Of a stretch of 25,909 nucleotides of DNA, positions 1 to 7,625 are shown piece by piece. How positions within the stretch are numbered: position 1 is the first letter of the stretch; each line of letters starts with the position of its first letter. The stretch covers positions 1 through 25,909 of the forward strand of contig DASZRL010000005.1 of NCBI GenBank assembly GCA_035549175.1. The letters are read 5' to 3'. The translations under genes and the position numbers were made by a program. The stretch is from DASTSN01 sp035549175. Its GTDB lineage: Bacteria > Bacteroidota > Bacteroidia > Chitinophagales > Chitinophagaceae. The notes beneath the pieces are model-generated. The model was not told the origin of the DNA. It made no database searches and saw only the letters and a program-made list of their open reading frames with translations.

Positions 1-501
1 GGGTCCGCCTTCGGCAATATCGGGCTGCCCGCGCAGCCTTCCCAGGAAATGTTCGAGAACCGGCTGGCGCTTGCCCTGCGCCGGCACAGCGAGGCCCCTG
101 TGATCTGGCTGGAAGATGAAAGCCAGCGGATCGGCGACCTGAACATTCCGCACGAACTCTGGAAGACCATGCGCCGCTCCCCGCTGAGTTTCCTGGAAAT
201 CCCCTTCGACCAGCGGCTGGCCAAGATCGTACAGGACTACGGCGGGCTGGACCGCACCCGCCTGCTGGCTGCCATCGGCCGTATCCGCAACCGCCTTGGG
301 GGCCTGGAAGCCGACCAGGCAACGCGCCTGCTGGAGGCAGGTGACCTGGCGGGCAGTTTCCGCATCCTTTTGACCTATTACGACAAATTTTATATCAAGG
401 GTTTGCACAATCGGGAGAACCTGGAAGCGTTATTGACCCGTGTCCCCTGCGACCGCGTGGAAGCCGGCAATGCCGTCCGCGTTCTGCACCAAATCCGATA
501 G
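1..501 (+). CDS. selU (mnmH): tRNA 2-selenouridine synthase, C-terminal part (5' end outside window)
   Basis: The reading frame is open from base 1, so the N-terminal rhodanese domain lies upstream of the window. The visible 166 residues start with GSAFG and continue with QPSQEMFENRL and WLEDESQRIG, typical of the P-loop-containing C-terminal half of SelU/MnmH. The enzyme replaces sulfur with selenium at C2 of the wobble uridine of tRNAs for Lys, Glu and Gln, via a geranylated intermediate, using selenophosphate. The selenophosphate synthetase gene selD is two genes downstream on the same strand, which fits the assignment. The stop codon is one base before the ATG of the next gene, so the two are almost certainly cotranscribed. 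The first methionine visible (base 49) is internal and is not the start. Confidence 0.88.
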   Translation, partial: GSAFGNIGLPAQPSQEMFENRLALALRRHSEAPVIWLEDESQRIGDLNIPHELWKTMRRSPLSFLEIPFDQRLAKIVQDYGGLDRTRLLAAIGRIRNRLGGLEADQATRLLEAGDLAGSFRILLTYYDKFYIKGLHNRENLEALLTRVPCDRVEAGNAVRVLHQIR

Positions 502-502
502 T

Positions 503-1711
503 ATGAAAATCGTGCGCCTCCTGCTGCTGCTCTTCCTGATACCGGTGGCCGCCTCCAGCCAGCAACTCACCGGCCTGTGGGCCGGACAGCTCAGCAATGA
601 CAGCAATACCATACGCCGCGACCAGTCTTTCGAGCTGGCCCTTACCCAGTACCGGGATAAAGTATACGGCTATTCCTATTCCAGCTTCCTGGTGCACGAC
701 ACCCTGCTGTACATCGTCAAGCGGGTGAAAGGAACCGTGGACGGGGACGTCTGCGTGGTCAAGGATGAAGAGATCACCTCCAGCAATTTCCCCGTACGCC
801 CTGACAAGGGGGTCCACCAGGAATATACCTTCCGGCTCTCCCGGGCCGACTCGACATGGCGGCTCGACGGAACCTGGCGGACCAACCGCACCAAAACGTT
901 TTATTCCATCAGCGGAACCGTGAAGGCGGCGGAACAGAAGGATCTTTCGCAATCCAAGCTCTTCCCGCACCTGCAGGAACTTAACCTGACGGATGCGGTC
1001 GCAACCCTGCTTCCCCGGCCGGCATCCCGCGACCTGGTCACACCAAACAGCCCGGATGCCGCCGCAGAGAAAAAAGCCGGGGCGCCGGATAAAACCACGG
1101 CCCGCCAGCCTGCCCAGCAACCTGCCCGTAACGAACCCGCCCCGCAAACCCAGACCACGCCGGATTTGCACGAGGTAGCTGATGCTTCCCCGCGCAGCGG
1201 GGGTAAGAACCGGCGGTCCCGGGAGGAGAAAAAGCAGCAGGCCGGGGAGTCCCAGGCCGGCCAGCAACCCGGTACGTTACCCAGCCTGCCCCAGCCGCAA
1301 AAACAGCAACCGGCCACGGCAGTATCCCAGCCCCCCAGGCAGTCTGCCGCGGACGTGGCCCGGCGGACCACCCAGCTTACCCAGACCATCCTGGTGGAGA
1401 GCGACAGCCTGCAGCTTGCCCTGTATGATAACGGGGAAATCGACGGCGACACGGTCAGCCTCCTTTTGAACGGGCGGGTAATCCTGGCCAGCCAGGAACT
1501 GAAGGCGGTCGCCCTGCGCAAGACCATCTATATGCCTGCAGATCCCGGGGACTCCGCCTCGCTGGTCCTGTACGCCGAGAACCTGGGTAAATACCCGCCG
1601 AATACGGGCCTGCTGATCATCCATGACGGCCAGCAGGTGTACCAAATCCGGTTCAGTGCGGATCTGCAACGCAATGCGTCCGTCCTGTTCCGTCGCAAGA
1701 AAAAACCCTGA
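503..1711 (+). CDS. secreted protein of unknown function with Pro/Gln-rich linker
   Basis: The function is not recognised. The 402-residue product starts with a Sec-type signal peptide (MKIVRLLLLLFLIPVAASSQ). Residues about 20-145 form a compact, probably beta-rich domain containing LTGLWAGQL and TGTWR-like strands, reminiscent of small lipocalin-like or extracellular ligand domains; this fold is inference. Residues about 170-290 are a low-complexity linker rich in Pro, Gln, Ala and charged residues. Residues about 292-397 form a second probable beta domain ending in a basic tail RRKKKP. I chose ATG 503 because it begins the signal peptide; the open frame reaches further upstream only inside selU. 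It sits one base after selU and 45 bases before selD, an odd place for an exported protein between two cytoplasmic selenium enzymes. Confidence 0.75.
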   Translation: MKIVRLLLLLFLIPVAASSQQLTGLWAGQLSNDSNTIRRDQSFELALTQYRDKVYGYSYSSFLVHDTLLYIVKRVKGTVDGDVCVVKDEEITSSNFPVRPDKGVHQEYTFRLSRADSTWRLDGTWRTNRTKTFYSISGTVKAAEQKDLSQSKLFPHLQELNLTDAVATLLPRPASRDLVTPNSPDAAAEKKAGAPDKTTARQPAQQPARNEPAPQTQTTPDLHEVADASPRSGGKNRRSREEKKQQAGESQAGQQPGTLPSLPQPQKQQPATAVSQPPRQSAADVARRTTQLTQTILVESDSLQLALYDNGEIDGDTVSLLLNGRVILASQELKAVALRKTIYMPADPGDSASLVLYAENLGKYPPNTGLLIIHDGQQVYQIRFSADLQRNASVLFRRKKKP

Positions 1712-1756
1712 GAAAGGGCGCTTTTACCGAATTTTGTCCTCCCATTTTACCCAGTT

Positions 1757-2827
1757 ATGGTACACAGCGAGGACATTCAACTTACCCGATATTCCCATGG
1801 TGCCGGATGCGGCTGCAAGATCGCGCCGCGCGTCCTGGACCAGATCCTGAAAAGCAATGTGGCGCAGGGAGGTGCCGGAGGGAACCGCCTGCTGGTGGGC
1901 AACCACAGCCGGGACGATGCCGCGGTCTACGACCTGGGCGACGGCCGGGCCCTGATTTCCACCACGGATTTCTTTATGCCCATCGTGGACGACCCCTTTA
2001 GTTTCGGCCGGATCGCGGCTGCCAATGCGATCAGCGATGTATACGCCATGGGAGGAAGCCCCCTGCTGGCTATCGCCATCCTGGGCTGGCCGGTCGGCAA
2101 ACTGCCGCCGGAGGTGGCAGCCCGGGTCATCGAGGGGGGGCGCAGTACCTGCCAGGAGGCCGGGATCCCCCTGGCCGGCGGGCACAGCATTGATTCCCCC
2201 GAGCCGATCTTCGGCCTGGCCGTGAATGGCCTGGTCGACCTGCCCCATATCAAACAGAACAACACCGGCCAGGCCGGCGACCTGCTTTATCTCACCAAAC
2301 CCCTCGGGGTAGGCATCCTGACCACGGCTGAGAAGAAAGGGCTGCTCCGTCCCGGGCACCAGGATCTGGCCGCCCGCCAGATGATGCAGCTTAACAAAGT
2401 GGGAGAGGCCCTGGGCAAGCGCCCGGAAGTGCATGCCATGACCGATGTGACCGGCTTCGGCCTGCTGGGCCACCTGGTGGAACTGGCGGAAGGCAGCGGG
2501 CTGAGCGCCACCCTGCATACCGGCCAGGTACCCCTGATCAGCCCGGACCTGGAAGATTATGTCCAGGCAGGTGCCGTACCGGGCGGAACCCAGCGCAACT
2601 GGGACAGTTACGGGGAAAAGATCGTCTTTGCCCCTCCGATCGATGCCGAACGCCAACGGGCGATCCTGGCAGACCCGCAGACCAGCGGCGGCCTGCTTAT
2701 CGCGGTGGACCCGGGAGCGGGAGCCCAGGTGGAAAAATGGCTGAAAGACTTCGGCCTGGAAGCCTTTGCGCGGCCCATAGGCGTACTGACACGGCCGCAG
2801 GACGCCGTGATCACCGTCGTTCCCTGA
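1757..2827 (+). CDS. selD: selenide, water dikinase (selenophosphate synthetase)
   Basis: SelD makes selenophosphate from selenide and ATP in the cytoplasm. The 356-residue length is normal. The N-terminus carries the family signature SHGAGCGCK, with catalytic Cys18 and Lys21 equivalent to E. coli Cys17 and Lys20. This is a cysteine form: no in-frame TGA selenocysteine codon is needed. Further AIRS-superfamily signatures follow: NHSRDDAAV, TTDFFMPIVDDPFSFGRIAAAN, the DVTGFGLLGHL motif and a C-terminal DPQTSGGLL. It is the last gene of the selU operon, 45 bases after the secreted protein, and supplies the SelU donor. No selA, selB or selC is visible, so the selenium here may serve tRNA modification only; that is inference from a limited window. 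Confidence 0.95.
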   Translation: MVHSEDIQLTRYSHGAGCGCKIAPRVLDQILKSNVAQGGAGGNRLLVGNHSRDDAAVYDLGDGRALISTTDFFMPIVDDPFSFGRIAAANAISDVYAMGGSPLLAIAILGWPVGKLPPEVAARVIEGGRSTCQEAGIPLAGGHSIDSPEPIFGLAVNGLVDLPHIKQNNTGQAGDLLYLTKPLGVGILTTAEKKGLLRPGHQDLAARQMMQLNKVGEALGKRPEVHAMTDVTGFGLLGHLVELAEGSGLSATLHTGQVPLISPDLEDYVQAGAVPGGTQRNWDSYGEKIVFAPPIDAERQRAILADPQTSGGLLIAVDPGAGAQVEKWLKDFGLEAFARPIGVLTRPQDAVITVVP

Positions 2828-2836
2828 CCCGGGGCC

Positions 2837-3076
2837 TTACTGGCCGGCCAGCACGGAATCGATCCGTTTGGCCAGTTGCCTGTCCTTGAAGGTCACCACA
2901 TCCCCCTCGCTGTGCGTAGACAGCCAGATTTCCACGGTATTCCAGACATTGGTCCATAGCGGATGGTGATCCATTTTTTCGGCTTCCAGGGCAACCCGGG
3001 TCATGAAGGCAAAGGCTTCACTGAAGTTGCGGAACACAAATTTCCGGTAGAGTTTATTATTGATTTCTTCCCACAT
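2837..3076 (-). CDS. phhB: pterin-4a-carbinolamine dehydratase
   Basis: A 79-residue protein of the PCD/DCoH family, which dehydrates 4a-hydroxytetrahydrobiopterin to quinonoid dihydropterin, recycling the cofactor of aromatic amino-acid hydroxylases. The signature is clear: EKMDHHPLW with His37 and His38, then NVWNTVEIWLSTH with His55, and a closing KDRQLAKRID. The start ATG (MWEEINNKLYRKF) gives a slightly short but complete domain. It converges on selD with only nine bases between the stops. It lies 109 bases downstream of the IPExxxVDY-type gene on the same strand, so it may be read from that transcript. No aromatic hydroxylase is visible in the window. Confidence 0.92.
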   Translation of the reverse strand: MWEEINNKLYRKFVFRNFSEAFAFMTRVALEAEKMDHHPLWTNVWNTVEIWLSTHSEGDVVTFKDRQLAKRIDSVLAGQ

Positions 3077-3185
3077 ATGCCAGTTGGTGCCGGGACCGGG
3101 ATGTTCGACCGGCTGCTGCTACCCGGCCCGGGTAAGGTACCAAAAAAGACGGATTCCCGAATGGCCTTGGCCCGGGGACCCTGCC

Positions 3186-3620
3186 TCAGAAAACAAGGTG
3201 TTCGCGGTGTATGATCTTCTCATTGGTCAGCTCCAGGACCAGCTGCACGCCCCCGAGATTGCGCACCGAACCGATCAGCTCCTGCAGCCACGCGTCGCTG
3301 ACCAGGTCTCCTTTCATGAGCCAGAGAAAATCCAGGTGCTTGAACTCGGGCAGGAGATACTCCCCATCGAACTGGTTATTGTAGAGATAATGGCAGAGGG
3401 ACCCGGTGGGTTCGGGGAACTCGTAGACGGCAAAGAAATAATTCCGGCGCTTCCGCGTGAGCTGGATCTCGATGTCGTGGTTGACCCGGAAATCCATACC
3501 CAGCAGGTTGTTCAGCTGCCAGCAGAACTGGTAGTCCTTGACGGGGGCCATGATGCCCAGCAGCCGCGTCTCCTCGAAAAACGCATTGGTCAGTTCCTCG
3601 TTGTCCAGTACCAGTTTCAT
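3186..3620 (-). CDS. IPExxxVDY-type conserved Bacteroidota protein
   Basis: A 144-residue protein without signal peptide or membrane segment. It resembles from memory the Bacteroidota IPExxxVDY family, recognised here by the central run EYLLPEFKHLDFLWLMKGD and the closing VQLVLELTNEKI. The biochemical function of that family is not known to me. The start MKLVLDNEELTNAFFE follows 21 bases after the stop of the M28 peptidase gene on the same strand, so the two are likely cotranscribed. The long forward-strand frame over it is an antisense shadow without recognisable protein features. Confidence 0.7.
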   Translation of the reverse strand: MKLVLDNEELTNAFFEETRLLGIMAPVKDYQFCWQLNNLLGMDFRVNHDIEIQLTRKRRNYFFAVYEFPEPTGSLCHYLYNNQFDGEYLLPEFKHLDFLWLMKGDLVSDAWLQELIGSVRNLGGVQLVLELTNEKIIHREHLVF

Positions 3621-3641
3621 GGAGGTATCTCTTTGGCCCGC

Positions 3642-5321
3642 TTAAAATACCACGGCTCCCTGCAGCGTCTGGCCGCCCCGCAGGTAAGTCACGGTCGTTT
3701 TGTCCCCTTTATGGAACCTGCCCAGGGCCTGCATGTAATTTTCCAGGGAAGTTACGTGATAATCGCCGAGCTGGATGATCACATCCCCGGTCCGCAGCCC
3801 GGCTTTCTGGGCCGGCCGCCCATCCGTTACCCCGTCGCAGCGTACCCCGCTGCCGGAATAACTGTAATCCGGCATTATGCCGAGGGTTACCTGGAACCGG
3901 ACCTCGCTGCCACTGGCCGCTTCCCGGGTCGGGGTAAACGCAAGCCGCGCCGGATCCCGGTTCACGCCGGCCAGGAGGTCCTGGATGTAGCGGATCACCT
4001 GGTATTCACCGGGGTAATTGATCTTGTCGGCATCGTCGCTGGGGCGATGATAATCGGGATGCAGCCCGGTGAAAAAGAACAGGACCGGGATATTGTGGCG
4101 GTAGAAGGAAGTGTGGTCGCTGGGGCCGGTCCCGCTGGAATCAATCTTCACCACCAGGCCGGCGGCGGAACCCCGGGGACCCTGGCTGCCGGCCTCTGCC
4201 GGGTGGATCAGGGCCGACCATTCAGGAGAGGTCCCGTAACCACCGATGGTCAGCACGTGGGTGCTGTCGCTCAGCCGACCCACCATATCCATATTGATCA
4301 TGCAGTTTACCTGCGCCAGGTCGATGGTCGGGTGTTCGGTGAAGTATTTGGATCCCAGCAGGCCCAGTTCTTCGCCGGAAAAGGCGATGAACAGGTAATT
4401 ATTATGGCGGAGCCGTGATTTCTTCAGGCCCCTGGCCAGTTCGATGAGGGCGGCGGTGCCGCTGGCATTGTCATCCGCTCCGTTATGAATCAGGTGTTCC
4501 CCCGTACGCAGCAGGGAGGTGCCGTCCTCCCCGTAACCCAGGTGGTCATAATGGGCCCCCAGGATAATCGTCCTGTCCGCGCCGTTATCGATATATCCTA
4601 TGATATTATGCCCGGTGCGGTGCTGGTCCTCCAGCCGGACCTTCAGTTGCAGGTCCAGCGAGGCAGACGGATCACGGAAATTCTTTTTCGCGTAGGCCTT
4701 GCTGATATACAGGACGGGAAGGGGGGCCCGGGCGGCGGCGTCTTTGGCTTGGTAGGCCAGCCCGTCGTCCAGGGCCGAAGTATTATAAAACAGGACTGCC
4801 GTGGCCCCTTTGCGGTGGGCCTCTTGTGCCCTGGCGCGGAGGTAGTCTTCCAGGTCAAAATGCGGGTTATGCACGTTTTCCTCCAGGGGTTCCTTCAGGT
4901 TGATCAGCCAGGGCATGCCGGACTCCTGCAGGGCCAGGGCCGGCTGCGCGTCCACCTGGCCGTCCCCGCTGAACGGAAAGGGGAAATAATCGGTACCGGG
5001 GACCAGCAGGTTCCTGTTGATCGACAGGCGGGTATCCGGAGCGGGCATGCGCCCGTCGTAAATGTCAAATGGCTGGATGTAGGTATCGGTCCCCTTGGGC
5101 AGCAGGCCGATCTGCCGGAACTGGGCGCTGATGTAATCCATGGCCAGGGCCTCGCCATGGGTTCCAGCCCTGCGCCCCTCCAGCGCATCGGAGGCCAGGA
5201 ATGCGATGTGTTTCTGCAGGTTGGTGATGACGGCCTTGTCGGCTTTGCGGAGTTTCTGGGCAGGTCCCTGGAAGCCCGTCAGGAGCAGGGCAGCCAGGAC
5301 GAGCAGTCGAAGCGGGTTCAT
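3642..5321 (-). CDS. secreted M28-family zinc peptidase with C-terminal PDZ domain
   Basis: The 559-residue product starts with a signal peptide (cleavage likely near residue 21, after QGPAQ). A PA-like insert spans about 100-235 and the M28 catalytic domain about 238-455. All expected zinc ligands and catalytic residues of M28 aminopeptidases are present: His257 in GAHYDH, Asp284 in GADDNASG, Glu317 and Glu318 in SGEELG, Asp345 in NMDMVGR and His425 in HPDYHRPSDD. A PDZ domain fills about 475-555 (GRPAQKAGLRTGDVIIQLG). It probably releases N-terminal amino acids from peptides in the periplasm or outside the cell. It is divergent from feoB, with a good -7 box about 23 bases upstream, and heads a short transcription unit with the IPExxxVDY-type gene. 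Confidence 0.9.
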   Translation of the reverse strand: MNPLRLLVLAALLLTGFQGPAQKLRKADKAVITNLQKHIAFLASDALEGRRAGTHGEALAMDYISAQFRQIGLLPKGTDTYIQPFDIYDGRMPAPDTRLSINRNLLVPGTDYFPFPFSGDGQVDAQPALALQESGMPWLINLKEPLEENVHNPHFDLEDYLRARAQEAHRKGATAVLFYNTSALDDGLAYQAKDAAARAPLPVLYISKAYAKKNFRDPSASLDLQLKVRLEDQHRTGHNIIGYIDNGADRTIILGAHYDHLGYGEDGTSLLRTGEHLIHNGADDNASGTAALIELARGLKKSRLRHNNYLFIAFSGEELGLLGSKYFTEHPTIDLAQVNCMINMDMVGRLSDSTHVLTIGGYGTSPEWSALIHPAEAGSQGPRGSAAGLVVKIDSSGTGPSDHTSFYRHNIPVLFFFTGLHPDYHRPSDDADKINYPGEYQVIRYIQDLLAGVNRDPARLAFTPTREAASGSEVRFQVTLGIMPDYSYSGSGVRCDGVTDGRPAQKAGLRTGDVIIQLGDYHVTSLENYMQALGRFHKGDKTTVTYLRGGQTLQGAVVF

Positions 5322-5344
5322 GAATACAGGTTATTGGTCGACAG

Positions 5345-5352
5345 CAAAGGTA
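5345..5352 (-). promoter_or_regulatory. Bacteroidota -7 promoter box for the M28 peptidase gene
   Basis: On the minus strand this reads TACCTTTG, an exact match to the Bacteroidota -7 element TAnnTTTG. It lies 23 bases before the peptidase ATG, which would give a leader of about 15-18 bases. No TTTG is visible at the -33 position, so the match is partial. Confidence 0.5.
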
Positions 5353-5460
5353 TTGAAGGCCCCGGGATCCTGCCCGCCGATTTTTCCGCGCCCGGGCCGG
5401 GTTTTTCCGGCGGGGTTTCGCAAACATCGTAAATCGTAAATCACATTGGGGCATTCCTTC

Positions 5461-5468
5461 TACCTTTG
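5461..5468 (+). promoter_or_regulatory. feoB: Bacteroidota -7 promoter box for feoB
   Basis: TACCTTTG, an exact TAnnTTTG match, lies 15 bases before the proposed GTG start of feoB. Transcription would begin near 5474, giving a leader of about ten bases. No good -33 TTTG is present at 17-20 bases upstream. The box is back to back with the M28 promoter, about 110 bases away. Confidence 0.5.
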
Positions 5469-5483
5469 CGGGCCATTGGTCCT

Positions 5484-7604
5484 GTGTCAGTTCCCAGATA
5501 CCATATCGCCCTGGTCGGCAACCCCAACAGCGGGAAAAGCTCCCTGTTCAACTGCCTGACCGGCCTGAACCAGAAGGTGGGCAATTTCCCGGGGGTCACC
5601 GTGGACAAGAAGTCAGGTTCCATGAGTCTTTCCCGGGGGATGAGCGCCGAGGTCATTGACCTGCCCGGCACGTACAGCCTCTACCCCAAGCGCCTCGACG
5701 AATGGGTCAGTTACAGGGTCCTGCTCAACCAGGATGAGGAAATCCGGGCCGATGTGATCGTGGCCGTGGCCGATGCCAGCAACCTGAAGCGCAACCTGTT
5801 GTTCTGCACCCAGCTGATCGACCTGAAGCGGCCCGTCGTGGTGGCCCTCACCATGATGGACCTGGCCAAAAGCAAGGGCATCCAGATCGACCTGGCCGCC
5901 CTGGAGCGGGAACTGGGGGTCCCCGTAGTGGCCGTCAACCCCCGCAAACAGAAAGGCATTGCCCAGCTCAAAAAAGCGATCGAACTGACGGCGGAGCAAT
6001 TGTACCAGGCCCCGGCCCGGGATTTCATCCCCAACCGGTCCCTGGCCGAATCCGCGATTTCCGACGTCCAGGAGCTGCTGCCCCAGCTGAGCGATTACAC
6101 GGCCATCCATTATCTCATCAACCACGAGTCCTTCCGCCTGGACGAGCCGATGCAGGAGGCGATCGAACAGATCGAACGAAACCGGCAGTTCAACCCGACC
6201 CGCACGCAGGCCGAGGAGATCATGCAGCGGTATGCGCGCATCAAGCATATCATGCAGCAGGCGGTCAGCGAGCCCGACCCGCTGCAGAAAACCCTGTTTA
6301 CCGAACGGCTGGACAACGTACTGCTGCACCGGCGCTGGGGTTACCTGATCCTGTTGGCCGTCCTGTTTATCCTGTTCCAGAGCGTATTCTGGCTCGCCCA
6401 GTTTCCCATGGACTGGATCGACGCGGGATTTGCCGGCCTCAATTCCGCCCTGTCCCGGGTTCTTCCCGACTCCTGGTGGAGTGACCTGCTGCTGAACGGC
6501 GTCCTGGCCGGCCTGAGCGGCATCCTGGTCTTTGTACCGCAGATCATGATCCTGTTCGGGCTCATCACCCTGCTGGAGGATACCGGGTATATGGCCCGGA
6601 TCAGCTTCCTGACGGACCGGCTCATGCGTAGCGTGGGGCTGAACGGCAAGAGCGTCATGCCCATGATCAGCGGGTTTGCCTGTGCCGTGCCGGCCATCAT
6701 GAGCGCGCGCGCCATCGAAAACAAAAAGGAGCGGCTGCTGACGATCCTGATTACCCCCCTGATGAGCTGTTCGGCCCGCCTGCCTGTTTATACCATTCTG
6801 ATCGGCCTGGTCGTACCCCGCAGCTACCTGCTGGGTGTGCTGAGTCTACAGGGCCTGGTCATGATGGGCCTCTACCTGCTCGGCCTGGTCATGGCCCTGG
6901 TCGTATCCTATGTGGCCAAGTGGTTCATCCACCTGCAGGAAAAAAGCTTTTTCATCCTGGAACTCCCCACCTACCGCTCCCCGCGCTGGAAAAACGTCCT
7001 GCAGACCATGGTGAACAAGGCCAGGATCTTCGTGACTGATGCCGGCCGCATCATCATGATCATCAGCCTGATCCTGTGGGCCCTGAGTTCCTACGGGCCG
7101 CAGCGCCGCATGGACGACCTGGGCCGGCGGTATGCCGCGATGCGTGTCCTGCCGGGCGCTGACTCCCTGCGGCTGGACAAGGACTTTCATGCCGAAAAGC
7201 TGGAAAATTCCTACGCAGGCATCCTGGGCAAGACGATCGAACCGGCAATCCGGCCCCTGGGCTATGACTGGAAGATCGGCATCGCGCTGGTTACCTCTTT
7301 TGCCGCCCGCGAAGTGTTCGTGGGGACGATGGCCACTCTGTACAGCGTAGGGGATGAAGACCCCAACAGCCTGCTTTTACGGGACAAGATGAAAATGGCG
7401 GTCCGCCCGGACGGGCGGCCGGTCTTCAACCTGGCCACCGGTCTTTCCCTGATGATCTTTTATGCCTTTGCCATGCAGTGCATGAGCACCCTGGCCATTG
7501 TCCGGCGGGAAACCCGGTCCTGGAAATGGCCGGTTATCCAGTTCAGTTACATGACCGGCCTGGCCTACCTGGCCAGCATGCTGGTATACCAGCTACTGAA
7601 GTGA
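5484..7604 (+). CDS. feoB: ferrous iron transporter B (GTPase-permease)
   Basis: FeoB imports Fe2+ through the inner membrane using a cytoplasmic G-protein domain. The product has about 706 residues from GTG 5484. The G domain shows G1 GNPNSGKSS (12-20), GNFPGVTVDK (G2 region), G3 DLPG (59-62), and at the G4 position TMMD (123-126), where Asn is more usual than Thr. Later come a helical cytoplasmic segment and the polytopic core, with GYMARISFLTDRLMR, SVMPMISGFACAVPAIMSAR, LMSCSARLPVYTI and FAAREVFVGTMATLYSV, all FeoB hallmarks. There is no ATG: in-frame options are TTG 5466, which overlaps the -7 box, and GTG 5484, which gives a normal N-terminus (MSVPRYHIALVGNP). The convergent hydrolase gene ends 21 bases later. 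feoA is not adjacent. Confidence 0.95.
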   Translation: MSVPRYHIALVGNPNSGKSSLFNCLTGLNQKVGNFPGVTVDKKSGSMSLSRGMSAEVIDLPGTYSLYPKRLDEWVSYRVLLNQDEEIRADVIVAVADASNLKRNLLFCTQLIDLKRPVVVALTMMDLAKSKGIQIDLAALERELGVPVVAVNPRKQKGIAQLKKAIELTAEQLYQAPARDFIPNRSLAESAISDVQELLPQLSDYTAIHYLINHESFRLDEPMQEAIEQIERNRQFNPTRTQAEEIMQRYARIKHIMQQAVSEPDPLQKTLFTERLDNVLLHRRWGYLILLAVLFILFQSVFWLAQFPMDWIDAGFAGLNSALSRVLPDSWWSDLLLNGVLAGLSGILVFVPQIMILFGLITLLEDTGYMARISFLTDRLMRSVGLNGKSVMPMISGFACAVPAIMSARAIENKKERLLTILITPLMSCSARLPVYTILIGLVVPRSYLLGVLSLQGLVMMGLYLLGLVMALVVSYVAKWFIHLQEKSFFILELPTYRSPRWKNVLQTMVNKARIFVTDAGRIIMIISLILWALSSYGPQRRMDDLGRRYAAMRVLPGADSLRLDKDFHAEKLENSYAGILGKTIEPAIRPLGYDWKIGIALVTSFAAREVFVGTMATLYSVGDEDPNSLLLRDKMKMAVRPDGRPVFNLATGLSLMIFYAFAMQCMSTLAIVRRETRSWKWPVIQFSYMTGLAYLASMLVYQLLK

Positions 7605-7625
7605 ACCCCGGGCACACCGGCACCC

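Noticed and set aside
1757..2827. Selenocysteine-containing SelD with SECIS element
   Set aside because: The active-site codon encodes Cys (GAGCGCK); no TGA or SECIS is needed.
3060..4418. Long forward open frame of 452 codons
   Set aside because: It is antisense to the IPExxxVDY-type gene and the M28 peptidase, both with clear features; the forward protein shows no recognisable domain. Long shadow frames are expected in GC-rich coding DNA.
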